The notes beneath the pieces were generated by a model. The model did not search any database. It was not told where the DNA came from and saw only the letters and a list, made by a program, of their open reading frames with translations. From Ryuthela nishihirai (taxonomy: Eukaryota > Arthropoda > Arachnida > Araneae > Heptathelidae): 64,000 bases of DNA. Numbering within the stretch: position 1 is the first letter of the stretch; every line of letters begins with the position of its first letter. Below are positions 11,301 through 22,477 of this stretch, piece by piece. The translations under genes and the position numbers were made by a program. The stretch covers positions 29,661,801 to 29,725,800 of the forward strand of contig JAWZYU010000019.1 in assembly GCA_038380435.1 (NCBI GenBank), in the 5' to 3' direction.

Positions 11301-11685
11301 GGGATAAATGGGAGTCGCCCAAAAGACTTGCTCACCCTACGAGACGTCGCTTACAACTAACGATTGCATCATCTATTGTCCGTGATCGCAAAGCCGCGAT
11401 TTCACGACTCAACTACATTGCGTCAGACAATGATGCAATGCCTCCAGGGGTTGTGTGTATGGCGGGCTGATGCAATACAAAGCAATATGTTGCAATCTGG
11501 AGTTTAAAATACAGCGTTACGAAATGGTTACCTATGTACTCAATGCGGACTGAGTTGTTTATACATGACCATCTCTGTCTCTCTTAAACAAGAGCCAATC
11601 GACAAATTTCATTTCAAAGCCTTTTTTGTGTGTTTTTGCTTTTGCAGAATGAGATTACTTTTTACCTGATTATCGCTGGAAAATA
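11301..11685. other. No recognised feature
   Basis: Nothing identified beyond short chance frames. Confidence 0.45.
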
Positions 11686-11960
11686 GTTGGCTTGAATGGT
11701 AGAGCGCAAGGTTCCTAACTCGATATTCCAAGGTTCGAATCCCAACTCTGCCTGCATTGAGAGTTCGAGCCCAACTCTGCCTGCATTGAGAGTTCGAGCC
11801 CAACTCTGCCTGCTTCGCGTCAGACTGTTGTCTGTTAGATAAATGTTAAGGAGTGGTCCATGTATAGGACAACCATATCATGTGAACGTTAAAGATTACA
11901 TGAAAAAACATTGATGGTTGGCTTACATCTGTAGCATAACAACTGTACAACGTAGTAAAT
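11686..11960 (+). mobile_element. Diverged tRNA-derived SINE with triplicated B box
   Basis: An A-box-like 'tggcttgaatggtagagcgc' at about 11687 and a B box 'ggttcgaatccc' at 11732 begin a SINE-A-like unit. The body words 'gaacgttaaagattacatg' and 'acatctgtagcataacaact' match the SINE-A 3' half in order. A 29-30-bp segment containing the B box (gttcgagcccaactctgcc) is repeated three times, starting near 11733, 11763 and 11792. Confidence 0.65.
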
Positions 11961-12300
11961 ACGCGACATTCCCGGTGCACCACAACTCAAGGCTGTATAT
12001 CACCATGAGGGAGATGTCACTGAAACCACTATAAACTAGAAAGCTCCTGTCAATTAAACTTGCCTTACAATGTCCTGCCTACAGCGGGAGAAGATCCTAT
12101 GTGAAGAGAGAAGCACTACATGGGATTTATTTGTCTGCTCGAAGATATAATCATTGAGGTGCAGTGAGAGTGGGATCTTTTGAAATTTTGAGTGGTGCCA
12201 AGGAATATGCCCAACACTCACTGAATTTAGACCAGAACGAGCCATAATACATAAATAAAAAGATCTTAGTCTTTTGAATTTTGAGCCAGAAAATAAACAG
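11961..12300. other. No recognised feature
   Basis: AT-rich spacer between a SINE relic and a GC-rich LINE-leader relic; nothing identified. Confidence 0.45.
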
Positions 12301-13110
12301 AAGTCCTAACTTTTGGGATCCTCCGCAGTAGAGGCCCAAGGTACTTCCATCAGAAGGCCACACCTCGAGGGACTCCAATCCTCTCGGCACGACCCCCAAC
12401 TTCGTCCTCTCCATAGAGCCGGGCACAATGGCCCGCTCACCGTCACGGCACTTTTAAGTCAAGGCTGCTTCGGGGACACCTGGCTGGTAACCCTGAAAAC
12501 CCAGCCGGCGCCCTCCCACAACCCCAACAGCCGACATCATACCGGGTGTTGCAGCACCACAGCACCCGGACCCCACTTCACAGAGGAACCAAGTTCCTCC
12601 ACTGCAAAAGCCATAAGTCCAAATCTCATTCATGTGGGACTCTTAGTTTGGCTGTTCCATCGATAAGCCCGCTTGCCACAAGTAGCCAACAAGGGCCGTG
12701 AGCCTCCAACTTCTACCTCTCCATTGTTCCCGGACCGAAGCACCCGCGGAACATCAGTCCACCTCGTATCACCGGGACCGCATCAGAGAGCCCACAGACG
12801 AGTGTGCCATCAGGCGCACAACTCAGTCGACTGAACTCCCCAATTAGCCTACAGAGGACAGGGTACCCACAAGCCCCTTCTGAGGCCTTCAAACAGCCCC
12901 TCAACCAGGCTGTGACCCCCATCACCTCGGGGGAGTGAACAAGCAGACAGGACGCCCCACCTCAAGACAGTCCGCCTGCCCTCAGCAGCCCCCACTCCCG
13001 GGGGCCACCAGACCAAGAACCCAAGGGTACCAGCCATCCGAGCCCAACTTCTCAGAGGCACCTTAAGTCCCCCCCCCCCTCGTCAAGGAGGTCCCACTCC
13101 GGGGGGGATA
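12301..13110 (-). mobile_element. GC-rich LINE 5'-leader relic (R1/LOA-like)
   Basis: An 800-bp GC-rich block, sharply different from its AT-rich flanks. The words 'gggactcttagtttggctgtt' near 12641 parallel 'gggaactcttagtctggcc' in the leader of the full LINE (47588). The right end near 13062-13110 (C run, then ctcgtcaaggaggtcccact, then a G run) mirrors that LINE's 5' hairpin. No ORF1 or ORF2 follows, so only a leader of a related element remains. No function for the host is evident. Confidence 0.55.
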
Positions 13111-13484
13111 ACAACTGTACAGTGAATTCTCGTTCTCTGTCCTATCTTAAATTATTGGAGTCCTTATAATGTCATCATTTATAGCCTCTATGGGCACAAA
13201 AATGCCGCCCAGTGGTAAAACAAGCTAAATTTAATTGTACAGTTCCTTGTATATCAATAATAATTCATATACAGATCTCAGTGATTTCTTGAGTAAGCCT
13301 TTTTACGAAAAAATGTGACTGAAAATTTTTAAAGATCTCAATCAAATCTATTTAAATCTTGTTTTTCAAAAATTTTCCGTATGTAGTTACGGAAATTACA
13401 TTGTTGTTTAAGAACAACAATGGCTCTTTAAGTAATTGCCCGGAAAAGTTACTAAATAAGTTAAGAGGAAATCAATAACCATAA
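13111..13484. other. Spacer with a SINE-A tail scrap
   Basis: AT-rich. At 13193-13222 'gggcacaaaaatgccgccc' and 'agtggtaaaacaagc' resemble the SINE-A 3' end on the + strand. Around 13315-13440 the words 'aaagatctcaatcaaatctatt' and 'attgttgtttaag' resemble the interior of the foldback family. Confidence 0.4.
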
Positions 13485-13486
13485 TA

Positions 13487-15015
13487 CAGGGTGATTCAGA
13501 ATTCATCATCAATATTTGGTGGGGAGGTAGGTAATAAGAAACGAAGGAGATTTCACATAGGAAAGCATGGGCGCATATGCCATGTAGTAGGGCAAAATGA
13601 CCCCAGTTCAATGATGGAAAGAACACATAAGAAGGAAGTGGTAAGGAAAAAACATTTATTATCTTACATTATTATATACAGAATAAACATTTATTATCTT
13701 ACATGTAACATTGCTTTGCATTGGTTGTACAGACTTACAAGAGGTGCTCGAACTGCCGACCATGTGCTAGAATGCATGACTCACAATGGCGTTGCATGGA
13801 CAGCCGGACCCTGTGGAAGATGCCTGGCATTTCCCGGATGTTTGAGGCAGCAACTGATATGCGTGCTACAAGATCTATAGCACTATCAACAGGGGTCTCG
13901 TACACCATGTTTTCCATAGCACCCCATACAAAGAAATCGATTGGAAATAAATCCGGTGAACGTGGTGGCCAAGAAACCGGTCCACCGCGGCCAATCCATT
14001 GACCACCAAACTGTCTGCGTAGGTAAGCACGCACAGCATTTGCGAAATGTGCAGGAGCGCCGTCATGCTGGAACCACATTCGCCGGAGACTACCATCAGG
14101 AACCTCGTTCAGAAGATCCGGTAACACAGTCTGAAGAAATCTTAGGTACTTGGCACCGTCCAAACGGGATGGTAGTAAATACGGGCCCAACAAACAGTCA
14201 CCGACAATCCCAGTCCACACATTGACAGCAAAACGTTGTTGCGCAGCTCCAGGTCTTGTACCGTGTGGGTTCTGATGAGCCCACACATGCCAATTGTGTG
14301 TGTTGAAGACACCCTCTCGAGTGAACAACGCCTCATCGGTGAAAAGAACATACGTTGGGAAATTGGGATCAATGGCTGTTCTCTGCATGAACCACTGACA
14401 AAAAATAACACGCTTGGGATGGTCGTCTGCTGCCAATAATTGCACTCTTTGCAGATGAAACGGATGTAATCCTTCATCGTGTAATATCCGCCACGCTGTT
14501 GCTTGCGAAATTCCAAACTGCCTAGCCATACCTCGTGTGCTAGCACCAGGTTGTTCCTCGATTTCCTGTAGGACAGCTTCCTCTACTGCTACTGGCCGTG
14601 CCGATCTGCGCCTTCCTCGATTGACATTACTAGCAGCAAACGATACTGTTTCACGCAGTTGGCGATGAATACGTGAAAACATTTGATGCTGTGGCACACG
14701 GCGGTTTGGGAAGCGTGCTGTATAAAATTGCCTGGCTCGAAGACATCTTTCTCCTGCCGCACCGTAAGTTACATGCATATCTGCACATTCATTCCACGTA
14801 TACCGGTTCATGTTACTTCTGCAAATTCACCTTGTCGAATGACAACTGACTGCACGCGTCAAACAGCTGTGCTTCTGTATGAGAGGTGTGTACACACAGC
14901 GCCCTCTACACCACCATGCGTTCGTCTGCCCCCATACTTTCCTATGTGAAATCTCTTTCTTTTCTTATTCCCTTCCTCCCCACTAAATATTGATGATGAA
15001 TTCTGAATCATCCTG
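13487..15015 (-). mobile_element. Complete mariner-like DNA transposon (DD41D type)
   Basis: A 1529-bp element with terminal inverted repeats of about 85 bp (13487-13571 and 14931-15015). The outer tips read cagggtgattcag and, on the other strand, caggatgattcag. The element is flanked by TA on both sides (13485-13486 and 15016-15017), the TSD of the Tc1/mariner superfamily. The arms differ at roughly a tenth of positions. A single open reading frame on the minus strand fills the interior. The intact frame and clear ends suggest a young, possibly active copy; activity is inference. Confidence 0.93.
13735..14811 (-). CDS. Mariner-like transposase, 358 aa, DD41D, uninterrupted
   Basis: An IS630/Tc1/mariner-superfamily transposase that would bind the element's inverted repeats and cut and paste it at TA sites in the nucleus. 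Residues about 1-60 form an arginine-rich N-terminal domain of a type seen in many arthropod copies. Residues about 72-125 are helix-turn-helix (STRGMARQFGISQATAWRIL). The DDE-fold catalytic domain occupies about 130-350. The acidic triad is D159 in LFTDEALF, D250 in FQHDGAPAH and D292 in SPDLFPIDFF. There are 41 residues between the second and third aspartates, which gives DD41D rather than the classical mariner DD34D and is like the rosa-type branch. The start ATG at 14811 is about 120 bp inside the right inverted repeat. No stop or frameshift interrupts it. It is the only fully open mobile-element enzyme in the window. Confidence 0.92.
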   Translation of the reverse strand: MNRYTWNECADMHVTYGAAGERCLRARQFYTARFPNRRVPQHQMFSRIHRQLRETVSFAASNVNRGRRRSARPVAVEEAVLQEIEEQPGASTRGMARQFGISQATAWRILHDEGLHPFHLQRVQLLAADDHPKRVIFCQWFMQRTAIDPNFPTYVLFTDEALFTREGVFNTHNWHVWAHQNPHGTRPGAAQQRFAVNVWTGIVGDCLLGPYLLPSRLDGAKYLRFLQTVLPDLLNEVPDGSLRRMWFQHDGAPAHFANAVRAYLRRQFGGQWIGRGGPVSWPPRSPDLFPIDFFVWGAMENMVYETPVDSAIDLVARISVAASNIREMPGIFHRVRLSMQRHCESCILAHGRQFEHLL

Positions 15016-15017
15016 TA

Positions 15018-15295
15018 TTAAACTTTACCAAAATGTGTCAGATTATTTTTAGCAGTTCGCGTAATAAGTTAATTTTCGCTATTTTTTTTAACGATTTTTT
15101 GCAGAATGAGAAAACTTGCTAACTGTTTCAGCTTCCATAATTCTTTAAATACTTAATGCACGTTGTTGAAAATCGAGATTTAAATAGCTTCATATTTTTA
15201 ATGCTCAGTCGCATTTTTTCATAAAACGTTCATTTAAAAAGTAACTAGTTTCTATATCTGAGGTATCAATGACATAACATGGGACTGTACGTAAT
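15018..15295. other. Spacer with possible foldback-family scrap
   Basis: AT-rich. 'tttcagcttccataattctt' and 'ttgttgaaaatcgagattt' near 15127-15185 resemble inverted interior words of the foldback elements at 21361 and 55701. No gene. Confidence 0.35.
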
Positions 15296-15695
15296 ATGGT
15301 TGAGTCGTTACCACCCCAGGTTCGTAATCTGCAGTTCCCGGTTTGGAACCCTAGCTGGACCAGCGTTGAGATTTATTTGCGTTAAAACTTCCTGCCCTAT
15401 CTTCGGTCAGTGAGGGACACTGATGAGCCTAGAAAGGTCACCGTCCGTCGGACGGTGGCTTTTCCAAGCTCATCGGTGTCCCTTACTAACCTCACCGGTG
15501 TTCGGTGATGCCCATCTGCGGGATATCCATACTCTGTGCATGTTAAAGAAGACGCTGGATGACCTTAACGGGAGGCTACCATCTGTTTCCTAACAGCTGT
15601 CCAGTGTGTCCCCTTCCCTCAAACCTCTCTGAGCCCTCCTGGCCATTTAGCCCATTGGGTGAAAAAAGTTCCTTTCAGAGGTAAAACAACCCAAA
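15296..15695 (+). mobile_element. SINE-A copy with internal inverted duplication
   Basis: Diverged + strand SINE-A: head words 'ggttcgtaatctgcagttcc' and 'ggtttggaaccct', 3' end 'cagaggtaaaacaacccaa'. In the body, about 40 bp around 15409-15450 (gggacactgatgagcctag, accgtccgtc) is followed at once by its inverted copy (ggacggtggcttttccaagc to cccttactaac, ending about 15490). This makes a near-palindrome inside the element. Confidence 0.85.
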
Positions 15696-16214
15696 TATGC
15701 CTAATAAAGTGGTCACTGTGTGTATAGGTTTACTGTTTGTTTAGGTTATCAAAATTCTCTAAGGATTCCTCTAAAGATTCTCTCAGGAGAAAGGCTTTAC
15801 CATTCCCACTTACTCCCTTGCTCCAGCGACGCATTTTGGGGTGGGATGGTGGCTAGATCCGGCGGTTGAAGGGAAATAATGAACAAAATGTCTGAAGAGA
15901 AAGAAGATGAGAAAAAATCGCTATCAACTTTCATCACAGTTTCTGCTAAACTACACTCTATATACAAGCAGACAGTTTTCTCAGAAGAGGAGGTTTTCAT
16001 AGCACTTTAATTACCTGTGGAAAATAAACCTGTTGCTAACTGATAAAAATTAAAAAAATCCTCATCCTCGTTTGACGCCCATAATTATCACGACTCATTA
16101 GACGAGTCCTAGTTGCCTTTCAGCTAAAAATGGCCTTATAATTAAAAAGGTGTTGTTCATCCATATAATGATTGTCGCCATGAAAATAGAGCTATGCTCA
16201 CATACGTATGGAAA
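15696..16214. other. No recognised feature
   Basis: AT-rich spacer between SINE copies; only short chance frames. Confidence 0.5.
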
Positions 16215-16570
16215 GGTGAGAGTGATTAGCCCAGTCGGCAGCGTGCTGGGCTCGTAATCTGCAGTTCCCACGTTTGAGCCCCACCTGGGGCAGCGTCGAG
16301 ATTTATCTCCCCCCTGCCCTCGATCAGAAAGGGAACACCGATGGGACTTGGAAAGATAGCCATCCGTCGAATGGGATGTTAAACCGTGATTATCGTGTAC
16401 AAGAGAGCCATGCCTACACACTCTAAAGCTACGTGAGATGACCTTGACGTTAGATCACTATCTGTTTGCTACCCTTTCTTTCAACCTTCTCTGAATCATT
16501 GGAGTTCTTGTGACCTGACCATTTACTCATCGTGTGGAAAAAGCGCCGATCACAAGCAATGCAATCCACC
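16215..16570 (+). mobile_element. SINE-A copy, near full length, diverged
   Basis: Head: 'gcccagtcggcagcgtgctg', 'gctcgtaatctgcagttccc', 'cgtttgagcccc'. The body and 3' part follow in order with small deletions; the tail region is 'gtgtggaaaaagcgccgatc'. Clearly older than the 4794 and 37306 copies. Confidence 0.85.
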
Positions 16571-16885
16571 ACGGAAAAGGAAGATAATAAATGCTTTAGT
16601 TAATAGAAATTCATATCGGAAATAAATATTTTTAGATATGAAATATACTTTAATCGTGGTTAAAGATTCATAACCTTATTATTTCAGTCCCAAATCATTC
16701 TGATCCACTTTAGCTCTGTCATTAAGAACAATCGATATTCAGAATTATCTCAAGAAATTGTTATCTTGCGACAGAAAGTTGATCATGACAATAGTGAAAG
16801 AAGAAGAGATATACACCAAGACCTGAAAATCACGACACAAACTTAAACGGCGCAAATTAATGTACTATTTTCCCATAAGAAATAA
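16571..16885. other. No recognised feature
   Basis: AT-rich spacer; nothing identified. Confidence 0.45.
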
Positions 16886-17185
16886 CTAAAATGTTTATCT
16901 CCGCAAACTTCTCCGCCCTGCCCATGGTCAGTAGGGACACCGATTGCCTTGGAAAGGCCGCCGTCCGTAGAATAGGACGTTAAGCCGTGGTCCCGTGTGC
17001 GGGAGAGCTATACCCTGTGTACGTTAAAGAACACGCTGGATGACCTTGACGGGAGGCTACCATCTGTCTCCCAACAGCCGTTACAGTAGGTCCCCTCCCC
17101 CAACCTTCTCTGAGCCTTCGGGGTCCATGTGACCTGGCCATTTAGTCCATGGTGTGCAAACAACGTGCCGCTCAGAGGTAATTTC
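16886..17185 (+). mobile_element. SINE-A, head missing
   Basis: Starts within the body (tttatctccgcaaacttctc) and runs to near the 3' end (gtgccgctcagaggta). Identity to the reference copy is high over this span, so it is a 5'-truncated but relatively young insertion. Confidence 0.9.
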
Positions 17186-18159
17186 ATTTTAGATGTCTTT
17201 AAAAATTTCTTCAAAAATGCTTAAATTATGAACAATTTATTAATAATAATTCTTTACCTCCATTACTTTACCAAAGCATTCTCAACGGTGGAGGGGGAGG
17301 ATCCCTTCTTAGATCCGTCCTCGCTTTTTAATTCTGAATAAATCCGAATTCTCCACCACACAATCAAATATTAAAGCAGTAATAATGATCATTATCAGAG
17401 AAAAGTAATTAAAAATGATAATATATATGTATAATATTAAGATAATATTAATAACATATTATACAGTATGATTCAGTGTCGGATCAAGGGGTTGGGTGGG
17501 GGTGGAGATCAAGGAGGTCATGTCACCCCCCTTCCCCACCACTGCCACCACTTTGAGAATGCCACTAACTGGAATAGAGGAGAAAAAAATATTAAATCTA
17601 TATTTTACATTTCCCAAAAATTTATCTAAAAATGAGAATAATGGTGGGAAAAATTTGAGACCGAAACGTATTTCCTGCTCAGTCATGCCCCTCCCCCATT
17701 ACCCCTTTCATTCTGATCCCTGCGCTCCCCCTCCCTGGGGTGGAGAATTTTATTTTAAACATTAATTTATTAATTGTATTTAAACCATTTATTTATTATC
17801 ACATGTATTTGAATATCAAGGGAAACATCATTGTTAGTTTGTATCTGCAATATAGTTTATGTAATTAACCTTTTTTCTACAGTTTGTAAAATATTTATTT
17901 CGCCTATATCTCATTTTCTCCCTATTGTCGTCATTTTGCTTTTATTTTGAGACCTCTCTTCCCGAAAATATTTGCATGCCAGATACCTTAAAAGTAAGGA
18001 ATTTAAATCAGCTTTATACCTTTTAAATTGAACAGCGTATAGAGCTTGGAGTGTCATTAGTATAATTTATACGAAAGAAAATAGTAATACTGTACTTCCT
18101 CGTTGTTCGTCGGGGTTCCGTTCCTCAAAACTATTACTAACAGCGAAACGACGCACAAT
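17186..18159. other. No recognised gene
   Basis: About 970 bp, AT-rich with two C/G-rich patches near 17480-17540 and 17690-17740. I see no exon, RNA gene or named repeat. Confidence 0.45.
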
Positions 18160-18522
18160 GGGGTTGGTTGGGTTGTTTTACCTCTGAGCTGCACTTTGTG
18201 CACCCAATGAGCTAAATGGCCAGGTCAAAAGGACCCCAAGGGTTCAGAGAATGTTGGGGGTCTAGACATCTGTTAGAGATGGTAAAATACAGTCAAGGCC
18301 ATGCAGCATGTTCTTTAACGTGAATAAAATATGGCTCTCCCGTACACTGGCACACTGCTCTACGTCCCATCCGACGGCCTTTTCAAGTCCATTAGTGTCC
18401 CCTACAGACAGAGAACAGGGTGGGAAGTTTTGAGGAGATAAATCTCAACGCGGGTCAAGTGGGACACGAACCTGGAAACTTCAGACTACGAGACTGGCGC
18501 GCTACCGAACAACGGGGACGAC
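18160..18522 (-). mobile_element. SINE-A copy, near full length, diverged
   Basis: Minus-strand copy from 'gggttgttttacctctgagc' through the body ('ttaacgtgaataaaatatgg') to the head (aagtgggacacgaacctgg, gactggcgcgctaccga). Several substitutions and a small deletion in the middle. Confidence 0.88.
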
Positions 18523-19758
18523 TTACCTAGTATAATATAGTACTGCATAATATAGGTATATATGTATATATATATATAAGTACATACAGGTATTTGTATT
18601 CCTATTACATTTCTTTCTTTTAGCATTCATTTATTTTTATTTATTCAACATTTAGCAATTGCATTCATTTACTTCATTCAATAAGCGACAGAATGCAATT
18701 GTTTGATGAATCACATTTTCGTTTATATTAAATGGAAATATCTCCGTGTAAGTGTTTGTATGTTGCTATGAGAAACCAGGACAAGCTAAAAGCGTCTAGG
18801 TATCACTTCCCCTTGCGTAGGGGGGGGGGTACCTTATTCCCTATTTAATTTAAAAAAATTCTACCTGAAGCAAATTAATATGGGCTTGAGAAGGCTATAC
18901 AAAATTTATAAGTAAGTAGTGATTACGAATGTAACAATTTTAATAAGCGAATGCTCTCGATTTGAACTGATCATTAATTTTTTTGGAAGAAGAAGCACGA
19001 TATTTTTTTTTGAAAGAAGAAATACAAATTTATTTTTTACTTCATGAGAAGCTGCAGACTGCAGTTGCTTAATGCTATCAAGCAGAATAATAAAGAAATC
19101 GGTGCAGGTTTTGCTGTGACTTCCAAGAATGGATCGAGAACGATTGTCTTGCAACAAAGTCTTACGACAAAAAGTCTTGCAACAAAGTCTTACAACAAAT
19201 AGTCTTGCAATAAAGTCAAAGATATTGAAAGTCTTGCAACAAAGTCTTTCCTGATGAAATAAATTTTCACATTATTGACCCACAATGTTAGAATTTGCGG
19301 CACTGAACAATCCTAGACAAGTTTTGGAACATCTGAGAGACAGTCCGAAGTGTAGGTGAATGGAATGAAGTGGAATAGAGGTGGATATACAGTATGTAAG
19401 GTGACCCATTATAAATTGATTTTGTAATCTTTTCCTGGTATGTAAAAAATGTTCATAAGCGTTCTCTAAAAATATGAGGCATTTGCTAGTGTAACATTTA
19501 TAGTTTCTGTGTAATAAATATTTAAAATTAGTGCATTGATTTGTAATCTCCTGGTATGTCACATTTTACTAAAAGGTATTTTAAATATCACGATTCTGGT
19601 TATTATTGCTTTAATACATTTTAGCAAGGGTGAAAGAGGAATTTGGAAATTACTATTTGCTACAGGACCCTTAAAGTAATAAATAATATACACACTAATA
19701 TTGATGACACTTGTAACTTGGGGTATAATATTTCTCGAAAAAGTTTCGATTTGATTTA
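18523..19758. other. Spacer with microsatellite and a small tandem repeat
   Basis: An (at)n-type microsatellite lies at about 18553-18580. A short tandem repeat of 'aaagtcttgcaacaaagtct' occupies about 19150-19250 in four to five units. The rest is AT-rich with no supported gene. Confidence 0.55.
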
Positions 19759-20107
19759 TTTGGGTTGTTTTAACACTGAGGGGCCCTTTTTTGCACACAA
19801 TAGTCTAAATAGCCAAATCACGAGGACTCCAATGGCTAAGAGAAGGTGGGGCCTTGCCCCATCGTCACTGGTAGCCCCCCGTATAGACTATCCAGCGTGT
19901 TCTTTAACGTGCATAGGATATGGATCCCCACACACAGGATCATTCGACAGACAGCTGCTTTTCGAAGCCGGCGGTGTTACCTACTGACCGTGGGCAGGTC
20001 GGAAAATTTTTCGGAGATGAATCTCAACGCTGACCCAGCTGGGACTCGAATCTGGGAACTACAGATTACGAGCCTGGCCCGCTAACGACTGAGCCACTCC
20101 TGATCCT
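19759..20107 (-). mobile_element. SINE-A copy, near full length
   Basis: Minus strand: 'gggttgttttaacactgagg' at the start, body in order, then the head 'cagctgggactcgaatctgg', 'cagattacgagcctggc', 'cgactgagccactcc'. Moderately diverged. Confidence 0.9.
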
Positions 20108-21360
20108 CATTAGCAGTGAATTGATAGTTCATTGACCTTATGAGCAACGAGAACTATCTAGGAATAAATTGTTCAGTATCATAGTATTCCCAGTTACCTG
20201 TTACGATAAAGAAACTTCTGTAATAGCTTTTAAGCTTTTCATATTCTCGGCACTCCCCAAAGTGACGTTTAAGGAGCGGCTCAATCAAAGAAATAGGAAG
20301 TGTAGCATGTTGAAGGTGCTATTGACAAAACACATTTTCTTCTAATCAGCAGTTTGAAATTCTGTACAACACGCACCTTAAGCTTCGGGTCTTTAACTTC
20401 ACTAATTCGCACGTAGATATAAGGAAAAGAATTTCGGGTAATAAATAGGTGGCGAAGAAATTCACTCTTTCATCAGAAAAGACAATTATGCTGGCTTTCT
20501 GCCGAGCTTTGACTATCCCCATAGATTTTGTTTTATGTGGAGCATTAATAATGTCAGTACCCTCTCATACCTGCAGATTATCTGCTTTAAAATCAACCAG
20601 CGTTAAACTCGTCTCCTAAAAATATTCCATGTCAATTTAAGGTGAATTTTGTGTCGTGGAAACTCTGGTCTTGTATAACAAGAGCCTTTAAAATACTTTT
20701 AAAGAACAGGCCGGATGACTTTGGATAAGAGGCTCCCTTTAAGAGCTGCTTAGTGAGTTTTTAAAATTCGACCATGAGTGACTTCAAACATTAAGCCGGG
20801 AGCTGAAGAAATTTTTTCAGAGGGTAACAATAATGGTTTTAGAGTGGGGCAAATAATTTTCAGAAGGTTGGGGAGGGGGCGAAAAATAAAACGACGTTTC
20901 AAGATACAATTCTCCAGCTGTTTATTAATAACCGCCGTTGGAATACAGCACTCCTGCATATATCATGCCATAAAACAACTGAAGATGCCGAAAACAAAAC
21001 GATTAACGGAGAAATTTATTAATAAGATACGAGTATGATTTTTCATATTAAAAATATATCCCATGCCTCCGAAAACAAAGAAAAATATAAAGAGTCAAGA
21101 TGACGTTTCGTTAAGGATAAAAGATATTAAATTTTAGTACACCTTATATTATTCAACGTGAATTATTCGATAAATTTTTCCGGGGGAGACTGCCCCTCTT
21201 GTCCTCCCACGCCGACGATATATTTATACATATATTTGCTTAGATGGTTAACGTAAAATATAATTTCATTTCCAATTTCCACTAAGATAATATTTTGTGA
21301 TTGAAAGTGACTTTGTGGTCTCCAAAATCAAAGAGAAAGTAAACTGTATGCACTCAGTGA
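20108..21360. other. No recognised gene; possible SINE-A scrap at 20693-20780
   Basis: Around 20700-20760 'taaagaacaggccggatgac', 'aagaggctccc' and 'agctgcttagtgagttt' follow the SINE-A 3' half in order but are heavily decayed. The remainder is AT-rich and unassigned. Confidence 0.4.
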
Positions 21361-21898
21361 TCACTGAATTATGACCACCTCCCTCCATGTTATGTCAGTG
21401 GAAGCTAACTTCGATGTTCTGTAACTTCTAAACTAAGCGGTTTATGAGAAAGTTTAACAGAAGATAAAGATCTCAATCATATCTCTCTAAATAGCGATTT
21501 CCAACAATATTCCCTTAGTGTTTAAAGAGTTATGGAAGTTTGAATATTTAACAACAGCGATGCCTAACATTAGAATTTAACTCAGAAGTTAATTATAATT
21601 TGAATAACAAGTATCATTTCACACCGTTTAATACAACAGGTGTATATTTGAAAGTTAATGCAAATAATTTTTCGATATTTTCAATTTTCCTCAGCTCAGC
21701 ATTGTTGCTGTTAAATATTTGAAATCCATAACTCTTTGTGTACAAAGCAAACATTGAAAAATCAAGATTGAGATAGGTTTGATTAAGATCTTTATCTTCC
21801 GTTACATTTTCTCATAAACCGCTTAGTTTAGAAGTTATACAGCTTCGAAGTGAGCTTCCACTTATATAACATGGAGGGAGGTGGTCATAATTCAGTGA
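21361..21898. mobile_element. Long foldback element, copy 2
   Basis: A 538-bp palindromic element. The left tip tcactgaattatgaccacc at 21361 is matched inversely by ggtggtcataattcagtga ending at 21898. The arms run about 190 bp each with scattered mismatches; 'taaactaagcggtttatgag' at about 21431 pairs with 'ctcataaaccgcttagttta' at about 21812. The centre is AT-rich. There is no reading frame. Clear TIRs with no enzyme indicate a non-autonomous DNA transposon. No unambiguous TSD is visible. Confidence 0.85.
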
Positions 21899-21904
21899 CT
21901 GGGG

Positions 21905-22250
21905 TAGTCAATTTTTGGGAGTACGCACTACGTAGCACGCTAGGCTCGTAATCTACAGTTCTTAGGTTCGAGTACGAACAGTACCAGTTTTGAGATTTAT
22001 TTCCGCAAAACTCTCACTCTGCCATCGCTCAGAAAGGGGTCACTGATAGGCTTGAAAAGATAGCCGTTCGTCTGGGACGTTAAGGACGCAGGAAAGCACA
22101 TTAAAGAACACGCTGGACGGCCTTGATGGGAAACTAAGAGTTGTCCATTGGGTCTCCTTTCCCAACTATTTCTGAACCTTCGGGATCTTGTGACTTGGCC
22201 ATTTAGTCGATTGTGTGGGCAAAAGTGAGCTCAGAGGTAAAACCAAACAG
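21905..22250 (+). mobile_element. SINE-A copy, diverged
   Basis: Starts just beyond the foldback element. Head words are 'ctaggctcgtaatctacag' and 'aggttcgagtacg'; the body follows with deletions; the tail is 'gtgagctcagaggtaaaac'. The first head bases are poorly preserved. Confidence 0.8.
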
Positions 22251-22477
22251 AATTTCGCGATATATAATTTTGAAGAAAAAATTGTTATAATTTTTTTTAA
22301 ATTTAAAATGTTATTTTTAACAACTAAGATAAATTATCGTTTCTTTACAAATGCGATAACTTCTTGGGTTTCATATTAAAAGAAGCATTAATACTTTATC
22401 TGGGGTCGAACCCAGATCACTTTGATCAGTAAAGATGCGAGCTCTTTAAAGAAAGAGCTCTTTGCTACAGGAAGGGT
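22251..22477. other. Short AT-rich spacer
   Basis: No gene. A small perfect hairpin of the form gagctctttaa-agaaagagctc is centred near 22448. Confidence 0.45.
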
